DNA of 64,000 nt from Paraphaeosphaeria minitans (taxonomy: Eukaryota > Ascomycota > Dothideomycetes > Pleosporales > Didymosphaeriaceae): assembly GCA_015832175.1 (NCBI GenBank), contig WJXW01000021.1, positions 62,001 through 126,000 of the forward strand, given 5' to 3'. This document shows, piece after piece, positions 10,633 to 21,208 of this stretch (within the stretch, counting starts at the first letter, position 1; each line of letters begins with the position of its first letter). The position numbers and the translations under genes are program-made. Below the pieces are notes generated by a model. The model saw only the letters and a list, made by a program, of their open reading frames with translations, was not told the DNA's origin and did no database searches.

Positions 10633-13039
10633 AAAGTTCTTTCCTACTCCTAAGTTTATAAGAGCTTAAGCCTATATTCCTTTAAGCTATACTAGTAGCT
10701 TAACTAATACTATGCTTACTATAGCATTTAATTTAATAAAGGCGTTTTCTTATCTAAGTTTAGGCCTAAAAAAGACATCTATTCGCGTAGGTTATAATTA
10801 AGTTCTAGTGCTTAGTATACGTTTCTAAGCATCCGCTTCTGTTATTATTCTTAAGTACGTAGCTTATATAGATTGTCTTCTTCTTCTTCTTCCTATAAGA
10901 ATATTCTTCTATTTTTCCTCCTGCGGTCTTTACTATTTCTATATACTAGTTAAATTAGTAGTTCTATTGTTACTTCTTACGTGGGGCAGTTTACAAAGCT
11001 GTCTAAATATTTAACTATATAGTGGTATTTGTAGTCTTAGTTTAAACACGTGTACTAGTATAGTTATATATAGTTTTTATTAATAAGTATATTATAGCAT
11101 TTATTACCCTTTAGCGTAAGATAAGGAAAGTATTTTACTTATTATTTATCCTAGAGGTGTTTATTACAAGCTATAATAGGGTAGTCTATCCACATCTATC
11201 TACAGCACAGTTTCTTTTTAAGTTATTTCTTATTCTCCTTTTTCTCCACCTTATATTATGCGTATATTGGTTCTTTGCAATGCGTCCACATACAGAATTA
11301 GTATATAGGATTTTAGTAGTCTAGGTAGTACTTTAGTACATAGTCTAACTTCTTATTTTTGTAGAGTTGTATTCCTTTTAGTACCTAGTAAGGTTCTATG
11401 TAGTCCTAAACGTTTAGTTTATACTTAGGTAATATAGGGTTGTCTTCTTCCCACCTACTTTATAGGTAAGGAGTAGGAGATCTTAGTATCTCTTCTACGT
11501 CTTCTATATTATAGTATACGTTAGAGTTATCTTCTAGATCTTTATATAATTATAAGTTAGGTAAATCTAATCGCTTACTTTGCTCTAGTATAACGCGTTA
11601 GTAACTAAATAGCGTTATAATAACTTCCTATTCCTTATTAGGTTCTTAGTCCTTAATAGTTAGTACATTTAACTTAGTTTAATAGACTTTATTCTTTAAT
11701 CTACAGTTCCTGGCTATATAGCCTAGTTTGCCACACGTAAAGCATTTATAGGTCTTAGTTATTAGTTATTAACTTCTATTAGAAACGCGTTTATTAGGCT
11801 ACTTAAGGCCTATCCTTCCTCTTTTTCCTTTACTTAAGTAGTTAAACTAGACATCTTCTATTAGTTTATATCTCTAGTAGTTCCTTAGCTGTTACTTTTA
11901 GACAATTCTAATAGGGTTCTTATAAACCACTTTTACTAGTTGTCTAAAGCTTATTACTCTAGGGTTTTAATAGAGCTCCTATTATAGTAAGAACTATTCT
12001 TTATTAATCCTAATAGTTTCTTTATATAGTTCTTTAAGGTTAGTAATTCGCGCACTACTACGTAAGAGTTCCTTACGTAGTTTCTATTTAAGTCCTTATT
12101 TATATATATCCTAAAGAGATTTATTGTCCTAGTTAAGTTATATAGCGTATCTGCGAAACTTAGCTATATACTTAGCTACTAATTATTTCTAGGTTATAGT
12201 CTAAATCTTTACTTTTGCAATAGAGTCCTTATTAGTAATCCTAAAGAGTTATTTAAGGCATTTCTTAAAGTTATTATAATTCTTAATAATATTAACTGCA
12301 TTAGCGTGCTTGTTTACGTAATTATTATTATTATTATTATAGTCTATTCCTAGGTACTTTTTAAAGTAGAGATAGATCTATAATTCTATATCTCTTTACA
12401 TATATATTGCTGCGAAGATAACCTTCTTTTTGTCTTTAAGAGGTTTATTTAAGTTAAAGAAGTAGAGGTCTAACTAGAGAATCTAGATATTAGTTTAAGA
12501 TTATTTGCTAAAGTAGAGATTAGGTTTATGCGCCTTACTGCTATCCTTTATAAAAGTAATCTTAGCGGCACCTAAAGCTATAGAAGAGGTAAGAGTTTAT
12601 AAAGTACTTATATTAAGGGTGTTTAAGATATTAAATCTAAGAGGGTAGCTAGTCCTAAAGGGTTAAGGTTAGTTCTTAGGCAGGAGTACTTACAGAAGGT
12701 AGTAGGTCTTATTAATACAATAGTATCTTACAAAGTGTAACAAGTTAATAATTTAGTTAACTAGAATCTAAACAATAGATTAATAAACAGATTAAACATA
12801 AGTATAAGAAGCTTATTCTCGCGTTCCTATATAATAAGACTGCTCTACCGCTTAGTGCCACTAAGCGACTAAGCACATTACGTAACCTATTCTACTACTC
12901 TGTGCTGCTAAGTAACTAAGCACATTACGTAACTTAATCTAAGTTACTTAGCGTCTCTTTATTACGTTTGTAACCCTATTGCCGCTCTATTACACCTTTA
13001 TAAGCGCCCGCGTCCCACGTTATTATCTGGTACGTAACA
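10633..13039 (-). mobile_element. Ty3/gypsy copy 1, right fragment (gag to protease, LTR end)
   Basis: This continues copy 1 beyond the copia insertion. On the minus strand, the zinc knuckle of Gag lies at 11703-11744 (CFTCGKLGYIARNC, with the expected His read as Tyr). The protease start lies at about 10637-10680 (ALINLGVGKNF, decayed ALIDxGAGxNF). The outer end reads TAACA at 13039, with the terminal region shared with copy 2 up to 18434. No RT or integrase follows in either copy. Confidence 0.75.
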
Positions 13040-13398
13040 TAAATATCTTAGCTTAAGATAGTTAATCTTGTAACTCTATAATATTTAGTAGTAGATATTA
13101 GTTCTTTATTATTATGTTATTAAGTTATTAGTAGTTAATGTATAGTCTATCTAATCTATTCTTTTTCTTAATAAACATAAAAGGGCTTACTGCTTATAAC
13201 TTTAATAGTTATATATATCCTTTCTTAAGGTTTATCTTAATAAAATCACATTTTTTAAAGAGTTCTTCTCCTATCTTACTATATAGTAGTCTAAAGGGTG
13301 GCGTCTTCCCTTCTTCTAGGTCTATTATAAGATCCTAGGGTTAATATTTAGGTAGGTTTGCTTTTCCTTCCTTTTCCGTAAATATATATATGTATTTC
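13040..13398. other. AT-rich spacer between gypsy copy 1 and element E2
   Basis: I see no recognisable element. A 66-codon plus-strand ORF (13138-13338) has no features. The last bases, ATTTC (13394-13398), are the left target duplication of E2. Before that insertion this stretch was continuous with 15568 onward. Confidence 0.6.
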
Positions 13399-15562
13399 TG
13401 TAGGTTTGGCTCAATTTACAATTAAGCATTTGAGGGTTAATAGTATACTATTATATAAAGGGTAAGAAGTAGGTTTAATTAATTACGTCTTATCTATTGT
13501 ATAAAGGGGCACTAAGGACTTTATAAAGTCTCTACTTCTTAGCGCTAACCTAAGCAGTGGGTCCTTATACAGGTCCTTATAGGTAGGTAGGGCCTTATAA
13601 AGTCTCTACCTCTTAGCGCTAACCTAAGTAGTAGGTCCTTATACAGGTCCCTATAGGTAGGTAGGCCCCTATTTTACTTAGTGCTGTTTATATAATAAAC
13701 TATATAAACACTAGTAACTTTTCTTTTATGCGATAGCTTATATCTATTATACGCTTCCTTTTCCTATTCTTCTCTATCTATATAGTTAGCCTTCCCCTAT
13801 TAGAACAGGTTATAAGGTAGGTGTAGTATTACTATATAGTAGAGGTTCTATTTACACCTACTCTTATGCAAATAGGTAGTAATAGCTAACCTACTTAGTT
13901 CTTACTTTACCCCTTTATATAGTAGTAGAGTTGCATCGCGCAATAAAGCTCTTTCTAGACATATATTTTATACGCAAATAGAAGGTGGGGTGTTAAGTAA
14001 TATAATACTTAGCGCTAGGTCTTAGTAAGTAGGTATAGAAGGATGTCTCCTAGTTATACAATAAAGGTATATAGTAGAAGTAAGGTATAAGGTAGCCTTC
14101 TATACTTCTTCTTTATTACTCTATTAGTCTTATTTATCTTCCTCCTTTTTTGTGTAATAGTCTTTATCCTCTAGCTCTCTTTTAAAGTTAGAGATAATCT
14201 TATCTAGCTAGATAGAAGTATAATCTCCTAGTTATTAAAGAGACTAGGAGTATCTAGCCTCTTTGTATAATATAGTTTGTTAGGCAAAAGTAGTCTAGGT
14301 TTTAGGCTACTACTACTAGTGTGGCTCTATATATAGTGTCTCTGTCCTCGCATGTATAGGGATAGGCCCCAGCTATACTTTATATATATATATATTACCT
14401 GCAGATAGTGTAGGTTATATTATTAGGATTATATAAAGTAGTTTAGGTTATAGTTATAGCGTTGTTATATAAAAGGTCTATAGCTTATAGTTAAGCTATA
14501 ATAGTTTAAAGAGTTTCTTTACATAGGTGTCCTTTATTATAGTATTAGTAGTAATAAAGCCTTCTTTTATAAAAAAAGTAATAAGCTCTCTTTTTACTAT
14601 ATAACTAATCTTATTAAAGGTTCTCTTCTTCTAGTTATTAAAATCTTTAGTAAAAGAAGAGATTACCTCTTTACCTTTAAGACTACTTATGTAATATTAT
14701 ATAATTATGTATACTATATAAGTGTTTAGCTATTTTAGAGAAGGGGGTAGGTGCCTGTGTAAATCTACTCTATCTACCTAGTACTTTTATGCAATCTCTC
14801 CTCTTAAGGTAATAGCTTTAATATTTATTACTTCCTCTACTTATTAAAGCTATGTTGCTTTATCTTCTTACTAAGGAGGTAGTATTAATTATTGCGTAAC
14901 GTCCTTAGGTTATAGTTCCTCTAGGAAGTCTCCTAGTTTTAAGGCTATGTTATTTATTATCGTTTTTAGTTATGCAACGTATCTATATTTAGTTATCACT
15001 AGTTTAATTGTACGACGTGTTTATGTTTAGTTATTACTAGTTTAATTGTGAAACTTATTTGCGTTTAGTTATTACTGGTTTAATTGTGCGACGTGTTTTT
15101 TAGAATTATAAATGTGCTTACTATCTTCTTTCTTTTCTATAGAATAGCTTAGACTAGATTGTGCGACTCTTTATAGATGTGTGCGCTTTATTTCTACTTA
15201 TTATATAATCTAAAATTCGATCTCTAGTAAAGGCAACAATATAGAGTCTATATATCCAGCTTGTAGGGCGCTCTGTCTTTAGACCTTACTAGTTTATAGT
15301 TAATTAGACTTAACCACTAATTAGTGAAGGTTTAGCTTAATCTATAACTAAGTATTTAAGGGTTAATAGTATACTATTGTGTAAAGGGTAAAAAGTAGGT
15401 TTACTTAATTACGTCTTGTCTATTATATAAAGGGGCACTAAGGACCTTATAAAGTCTCTACCTCTTAGCGCTAACCTAAGTAGTGGGTCCTTGTGCGGGT
15501 CTCTACAAGTAGGTAGGCCCCTATTTCACTTAGTGCTATTTGTATAATAAACCGTATAGATA
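13399..15562. mobile_element. Non-autonomous LTR element E2
   Basis: The left LTR is 13399-13710 (312 bp) and the right LTR is 15325-15562 (238 bp, one 74-bp unit shorter). A 5-bp target duplication ATTTC lies at 13394-13398 and 15563-15567. The 1614-bp interior has no open frame or recognised domain. It matches E1 at both ends but lacks about 840 bp of it. The clear target duplication and LTRs show a real insertion. The short non-coding interior implies that another element supplied the proteins. Confidence 0.85.
14972..15100. repeat. 38-bp minisatellite in E2
   Basis: At least three tandem units start ATGCAACGTA/GTACGACGTG with a 38-bp period. It is the counterpart of the shorter array at 2292-2380 in E1. 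Confidence 0.65.
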
Positions 15563-15567
15563 ATTTC

Positions 15568-15760
15568 CTATACTCTCTTAGTAAGGTAAGGAGTGTACTA
15601 TTATCCTCCTTCTTATACTTCTTAACCTAGTGGTTCCTACTAGCGTCTACTAAGGTATACTTCTGTTTTTTAACTATTTATTACAGTATTATATTATTAA
15701 TAACTCCCTTATCTACTATTACTTTTAGTTAATGCGTAGGCTTTACTTATAATACATAAT
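15568..15760. other. AT-rich spacer between E2 and gypsy copy 2
   Basis: This short stretch follows the E2 target duplication. It has no match to gypsy copy 1 and no recognisable feature. Gypsy similarity begins near 15765. Confidence 0.5.
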
Positions 15761-18434
15761 TATAGCGTTTAAATAATATTTTCTTTATACCCTAGTTAAT
15801 CTACAGGTTGTGTATTATTAACTAAGGTAATCCTAAGACTAACTTATACTTAGATCCTAGTAAGACATCTAAGGTAAGTTCCTCTCTATATCTTTAGACT
15901 ATTATTATAGTAGTAACCTCCTAGTATATCTAAGGTGTCTTAGGCATTAGGAATTTATTTATAATATAGATAATATAGGGTACTTCTTTCTTTACTATTA
16001 TAAGTCTTACTTATCTTACTATCTAATAAGATATAAAGTTCCTTCCTGCTCCTAAGTCTATAAGAGCTTAAGCCTATATTCCTTTAAGCTATACTAGTAG
16101 TTTAACTAATATTATGCTTACTATAGCATTTAATTTAATAAAGGCATTTTCTTATCTAAGTTTAGGCCTAAAAAAGACATCTATTTGTGTAGGTTATAGT
16201 TAAGTTCTAGTGCCTAGTATGCGTTTCTACGCATCCACTTTTATTATTCTTAAGTATATAGCTTGTGTAGATTGTCTTTTTCTTCTTCCTATAAGGATAT
16301 TCTTTTGTTTTTCCTCCTGCAGTCTTTACTGTTCCTATGTATTAGTTAAATTAGTAGTTCTATTATTACTTCTTACGTAGGGCAGTTTATAAAGCTATCT
16401 AAATGTTTAGCTATATAGTAGTATTTGTAGTCTTAGTTTAAACACGTATACTAGTACAGTTGTATATAGTCTCTATTAATAAGTATATTATAGTATTTAT
16501 TACCCTTTAGTGTAAGGTAAGGGAAGTATTTTACTTATTATTTATCCTAGAGGTATTTATTATAAGCTGCGATAGAGTAGTCTATCCACCTCTATCTATA
16601 ACATAGTTTCCTTCTAGATTATTTCTTATTCTCCTCTTTCTCTACTTTATATTATACGTATATTAGTTCTTCGCAGTGTATCCACATATAGAATTAGTAT
16701 ATAGGATTTTAGTAGTCTAGATAGTACTTTAGTACGTAATCTAATTCCTTATTTTTATAGGGTTGCATCCCTTTTAGTGCCTAGTAGGGTTTTATATAGT
16801 CCTAGATATTTAGTTTATACTTAAGTGACATAGGGTTATCTTCTTCTTACATATTTTATAGATAAGGAGTAGAAGATCTTAGTATCTCTTCTATATCTTC
16901 TACGTTGTGGTATATATTAGAGTTGTCTTCTAGATCTTTATATAATTATAAGTTAAGTAAATCTAATTACTTACTTTATTCTAGTGTAACGCGTTAGTAA
17001 CTAAATAGCGTTATAATAACTTCCTATTCCTTATTAGGTTTTTAGTCCTTAATAGTTAGTATATTTAACTTAGTTTAATAGACTTTACTCTTTAATCTAT
17101 AGTTCTTAGCTATATAGCCTAGTTTACCACATATAAAGTATTTATAGGTCTTAGTTATTAGTTATTAACTTCTATTAGAGACGCGTTTATTAGGCTGCTT
17201 AGGGCCTATCTTTCCTCCTTTTCCTTTGCCTATATAGTTAAACTAGACATTTTCTATTAGTTTGTATCTCTAGTAGTTCCTTAGCTGTTACTTTTAGATA
17301 ATTCTAATAGGGTTCTTATAAACTACTTTTACTAGTTATCTAAAGCTTATTACTTTAGGGTTTTAGTAGAGCTCTTATTATAGTAAAAACTATTCTCTAT
17401 TAATCCTAATAGTTTCTTTATATAGTTCTTTAAGGTTAGTAATTCGCGCACTACTACATAAGAGTTCCTTACGTAGTTTCTATTTAAGTCCTTATTTGTA
17501 TATATCCTAAAGAGATTTATTATCCTAGTTAAGCTACACAGCGTACCTATAAAACTTAGCTATATACTTAGCTACTAATTACTTCTAAGTTATAGTGTAA
17601 ATCTTTGCTTTTGTAATAGAGTCCTTATTAGTAATTCTAAAGAGTTATTTAAGGCATTTCTAAAAGTTATTATAATTTTTAATAATATTAACTGTATTAG
17701 CGTGTTTATTTACGTAATTATTGTCGTCGTTATTATAGTCCATTCCTTGGTACTTTTTAAGGTAAAAATAGATCTATAATCCTATATTTCCTCACATGTA
17801 TATTACTATAAAGATAACCTTCTTTTTATTTTTAAAAGGTTTATCTAAATTAAAGAAGTAGAGATCTAACTAGAGAATCTAGATATTAGTTTAAGATTGT
17901 TTACTAAAGTAGAGATTAGGTTTATACACCTTACTACTATCCTTTATAGGAGTAATTTTAGCGGCACCTAAAGCCGTAGAAGAGATAGGAGTTTATAAAG
18001 TACTTATATTAAGGGTGTTTAAGATATTAAATCTAAGAGGGTAGCTAGTCCTAAAGGGTTAAGCTTAGTTCTTAGGCAGAAGTACTTACAGAAGGTAGAA
18101 GGTCTTGTTAATATAATAGTATTTTACAAAGTGTAATAAATTAATAATTTAGTCTACTAGAATTTAAATAATAAATTAATAAACAGATTAAACATAAGTA
18201 TAGAGGTTCATTCTCACGTTCCTTTATACTAAGGCTACTCTGCTACTTAGTGCTCCTAAGTAACTAAGCGCATTACGTAATCTACTCGGCTACTTAGGGC
18301 TCCTAAGCGGCTAAGTGTATTACGTAATCTAATCTAAGCCTCTTAGTATCTCTTTATTACGTCTGTAACCCTATTGTCACTTTATTATACCTTTATAAGG
18401 GCCTAACTCCCACATTGCTATCTAGGTTGTAACA
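15761..18434 (-). mobile_element. Ty3/gypsy copy 2 (gag, protease, LTR end), RIP-degraded
   Basis: This is collinear with copy 1 but not interrupted by copia. On the minus strand, the end of the element reads TGTTACAACC (18434). Gag has a zinc-knuckle remnant at 17099-17140 (YFICGKLGYIAKNY, three positions decayed). The protease active site is at 16029-16067 and reads ALIDLGAGRNFIS with the catalytic Asp kept. The protease-RT linker LVLGLP lies near 15830. Similarity ends soon after, so RT, RNase H and integrase are absent. Stops interrupt all frames. Confidence 0.8.
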
Positions 18435-18709
18435 CTAGGCATATAACTTAAGAACGATATTAGAAAAGAGAGGAGATAATATTAGAATTTAAGATTCTAA
18501 TAATAGCGTACTACTAGTTTTATATCTAGTAGGCATATATTAGGGATTAGATAACGATCTAACGCTAACTAGAGCGTAAATAAAATGAGTTACATAACTA
18601 CTCTTTATAAAGTAGGCTAGCGCTCTCTATAAAGTAAGTGTATATAACTACTCTTTATAGAGCGTTCTCTATAGAGCGCCCTCTATAGAGCAGAATTCCC
18701 TTAGTATAT
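18435..18709. repeat. Palindromic CTCTATAGAG-type array
   Basis: Between about 18595 and 18705, variants of the 10-bp palindrome CTCTATAGAG and of ACTACTCTTTATA recur several times, with GCG or GCC spacers. The stretch lies between the end of gypsy copy 2 and an inverted gypsy end, so it may be the loop of a larger inverted repeat. No gene is visible. Confidence 0.55.
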
Positions 18710-18911
18710 AGGAACGTAAGAATGAGCCTTTTATACTTGTGTTTAATCTATTTATTAATCTATTATTTAGATTCTAGTAGACTATAGTATTAACTTATTA
18801 CACTTTGTAAGATACTATTATATTAATAAAACCTTCTACCTTTGTAAGTACTCCTACCTAAGAACTAACCTTAACCCTTTAGGACTAGCTACTCTCTTAG
18901 ATTTAATAAAA
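18710..18911 (+). mobile_element. Inverted gypsy terminal fragment (copy 3)
   Basis: This is the reverse complement of about 12660-12830 of copy 1 and 18030-18235 of copy 2, including the shared ACACTTTGTAAGATACTATT stretch. Homology stops after CTTAGATTTAATA. With copy 2 it forms an inverted repeat of about 200 bp arms around 18236-18709. Confidence 0.7.
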
Positions 18912-20392
18912 GTCTACCCCCTACTAGTAACTTATATAACTCTAAGAGCCATCCTTAGACTATTGTAAATAAAGTATTATTATATAAGGTCTAGTAATAG
19001 GCAATAGTATTTACTTTACACTAGAAAGAATAGTAAGAGAATAACTTAATAGTATTAAATAGAATAATACTTATTTTATATAGAGTTAGGGCGTAGTGTA
19101 GGTTTTACGCAGCTAGCTTATTTAGCGCATAGGCCCCTTTATAGGGCCTTGGCGCTAAATACCACAACACTATAATAATTTATAATCTACCTATTATACT
19201 CTCTAACACTTCTTTATCTTAGCCTTAGATACCTAGAATAGGCATTATTACGCCTAGTATACTTTTCTATTTTTCTCCTTAGTAGGACTTTATTAGTTAT
19301 AATTTAGCCAGTAGTTAGGTCTCTTACTACTAGCTTTTATAGGCTTTTATTTTATTTTATCTAGTTTTATTTTCTTTACTATCCTAGGTAGTTAGTAACC
19401 CTTATTCTAGGATAGGTTCTCTTTCATTTTTTCTATCTTCTACTAGAGCTCTAAGAGGCTCTAAGTAGAATTAATATTAACTATTACTAGCTTGTTCTAA
19501 AGTTATATTATAAGGGTAAGAAGGTAGATACTCTTTACTTTATAATTATTACTCTTCTCTACCTCTATTACGTAGTTATTAAAATCTAGGTTAAAATCCT
19601 AGAGTCTCTATATACTCTATTTTATTATAAAGAGGCAATTACGCGCTACTTCTTTAGTAAGGTAATCTAGAAAGTTCTAGTCTAGGACGTCCTAAAATTC
19701 TATTTTAAAGTAGTTAGGGTATTTTCCTAAATAGGTAAGGGCTATTATAGAGGCTCCTGTAGATAATTAACTTATAATATATCTAGGTATACTCCTAAGA
19801 AGGTGTCTATCCTCTAATAACTTATATTATATAACTATTCTAAACTAGTAATAATCCTTTTAGTTACTATTAAAGTAGGCTAAGTTTATAATCTTTAAGT
19901 AGTAACTTAACTTACGCTTTATTACTATTTCTATAAGTAATTTCTCTAGTAAGCCTAACTACTACCTAATTATAAGGTTAGTAGTAGTACTCCTAGTTAT
20001 TATATAGGGGTTTTATAACGCCCTAGGCACTATCTCTACGCCCCTCTAAAAGTTATATTCTTACGCCTAAAAACTATCTTTATAATAGGTTAGGGCCTAT
20101 ACTTCTATAAAGAACTATTACGTATTTATTACCTCTACTCCTGAGGCTTTAAGCTCTTAATTTAAAAAGGTAGATAATTCTCTTATTATTTTATCCTATA
20201 TTTTACTATAAGTAATACACTTATTATGCGTACTTATTTACACTTAGATAAAAAGCTTTAGGAAAAACTTCTAGTTTTAAATTTATAGTTTGTAGGTATC
20301 ACTTACTAATATTAGTAGGTAATAAAGACATTCTACCCTATAGTAGGAAGAAGTAATAAATTTAATATAATAGACTTAATACTTAATAAGCT
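18912..20392. other. Unassigned RIP-affected repeat DNA
   Basis: AT-rich, no open frame above 60 codons and few CA/TG dinucleotides by eye. This suggests an old transposon that can no longer be classified. Near 19140 a short GC-richer patch ends CCACAACAC, which resembles an LTR terminus, but I found no partner. Confidence 0.4.
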
Positions 20393-20608
20393 AAATTACT
20401 AAAAATAGTACTTTTATAGATTTATAAAAAGTAGAAGTTAAGCTTCTACTACTAAACTTATATATCTAGGGTTAGAAAATTAGATCTAAAGGACCTAATA
20501 GGCCTAAGATTAAAGTATATAGAATAAGGATATCTACTAGGGCATAGCCTATAATAGAAGCTTAACTTTTACTCTTTATAAATTTATAAGGATTATTTTT
20601 AGTAATTT
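20393..20608. repeat. Fold-back element with about 58-bp inverted ends (MITE-like)
   Basis: The left end, 20393-20451 (starts AAATTACTAAAAATAGTAC), is the inverted complement of 20550-20608, with a few mismatches. About 100 bp of AT-rich loop lies between. A target duplication is not clear. The form suits a miniature inverted-repeat element of a DNA transposon, but no transposase is seen. Confidence 0.55.
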
Positions 20609-21208
20609 GTGCTATGAACTATCTATCCTATTATAAATTATAGTATTATAGGGCTAACACTCTTAGAGATATAAATAAATAAAAAGAATCTATAAAGTTA
20701 AGATTATCTTAATATATAGGTAAAAGAGCTCTATAGGGAACCTATTCTTATATACATATATCTCGTCTACGCTAAGCCACTATCTATGTATAGGCCCATA
20801 GGGTGGGTCTATACTAGATAGGGAAGTGAAAGTGAATACTAAGGGTTTAGGTAAAAGAATCCTTACAGTAAGCTAGAAAGGATAAGTAGAACTAGGAGAT
20901 TAATACTATTAAGAAAGTAATTAACTTGGGCGTTATTTGGTAGAGTGGTAGTAGATTGAAATATTAGTATGTGTACTGGTGTTAGGGAATCGGCAGACCA
21001 ACACTCTCGGCAGACGCCCCACTACTCTACCACTACTACCCATGTTGTGATGCATGTGCCCAAGTAGGTCTAGGGTGGCGGCAAGAAAACGTCATGCTCA
21101 ATCCCCCACAGCAGCTGCCCCTCCAGCTTCGGTCATGCGTGAGCAAAGACGCGCATGCATGTTTCGCGTGTTCGCGAATGCTCCCCTGAGCGCATCACCT
21201 CTGCTACA
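20609..21208. other. Isochore boundary and 5' region of the SAC gene
   Basis: Composition changes from AT-rich repeat DNA to GC-balanced DNA between about 20930 and 21050. An octamer CGGCAGAC occurs twice (20990-21015). The start codon of the SAC phosphatase follows at 21209, so its promoter lies within about 260 bp of the repeat block. No TATA box is evident. Confidence 0.6.
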
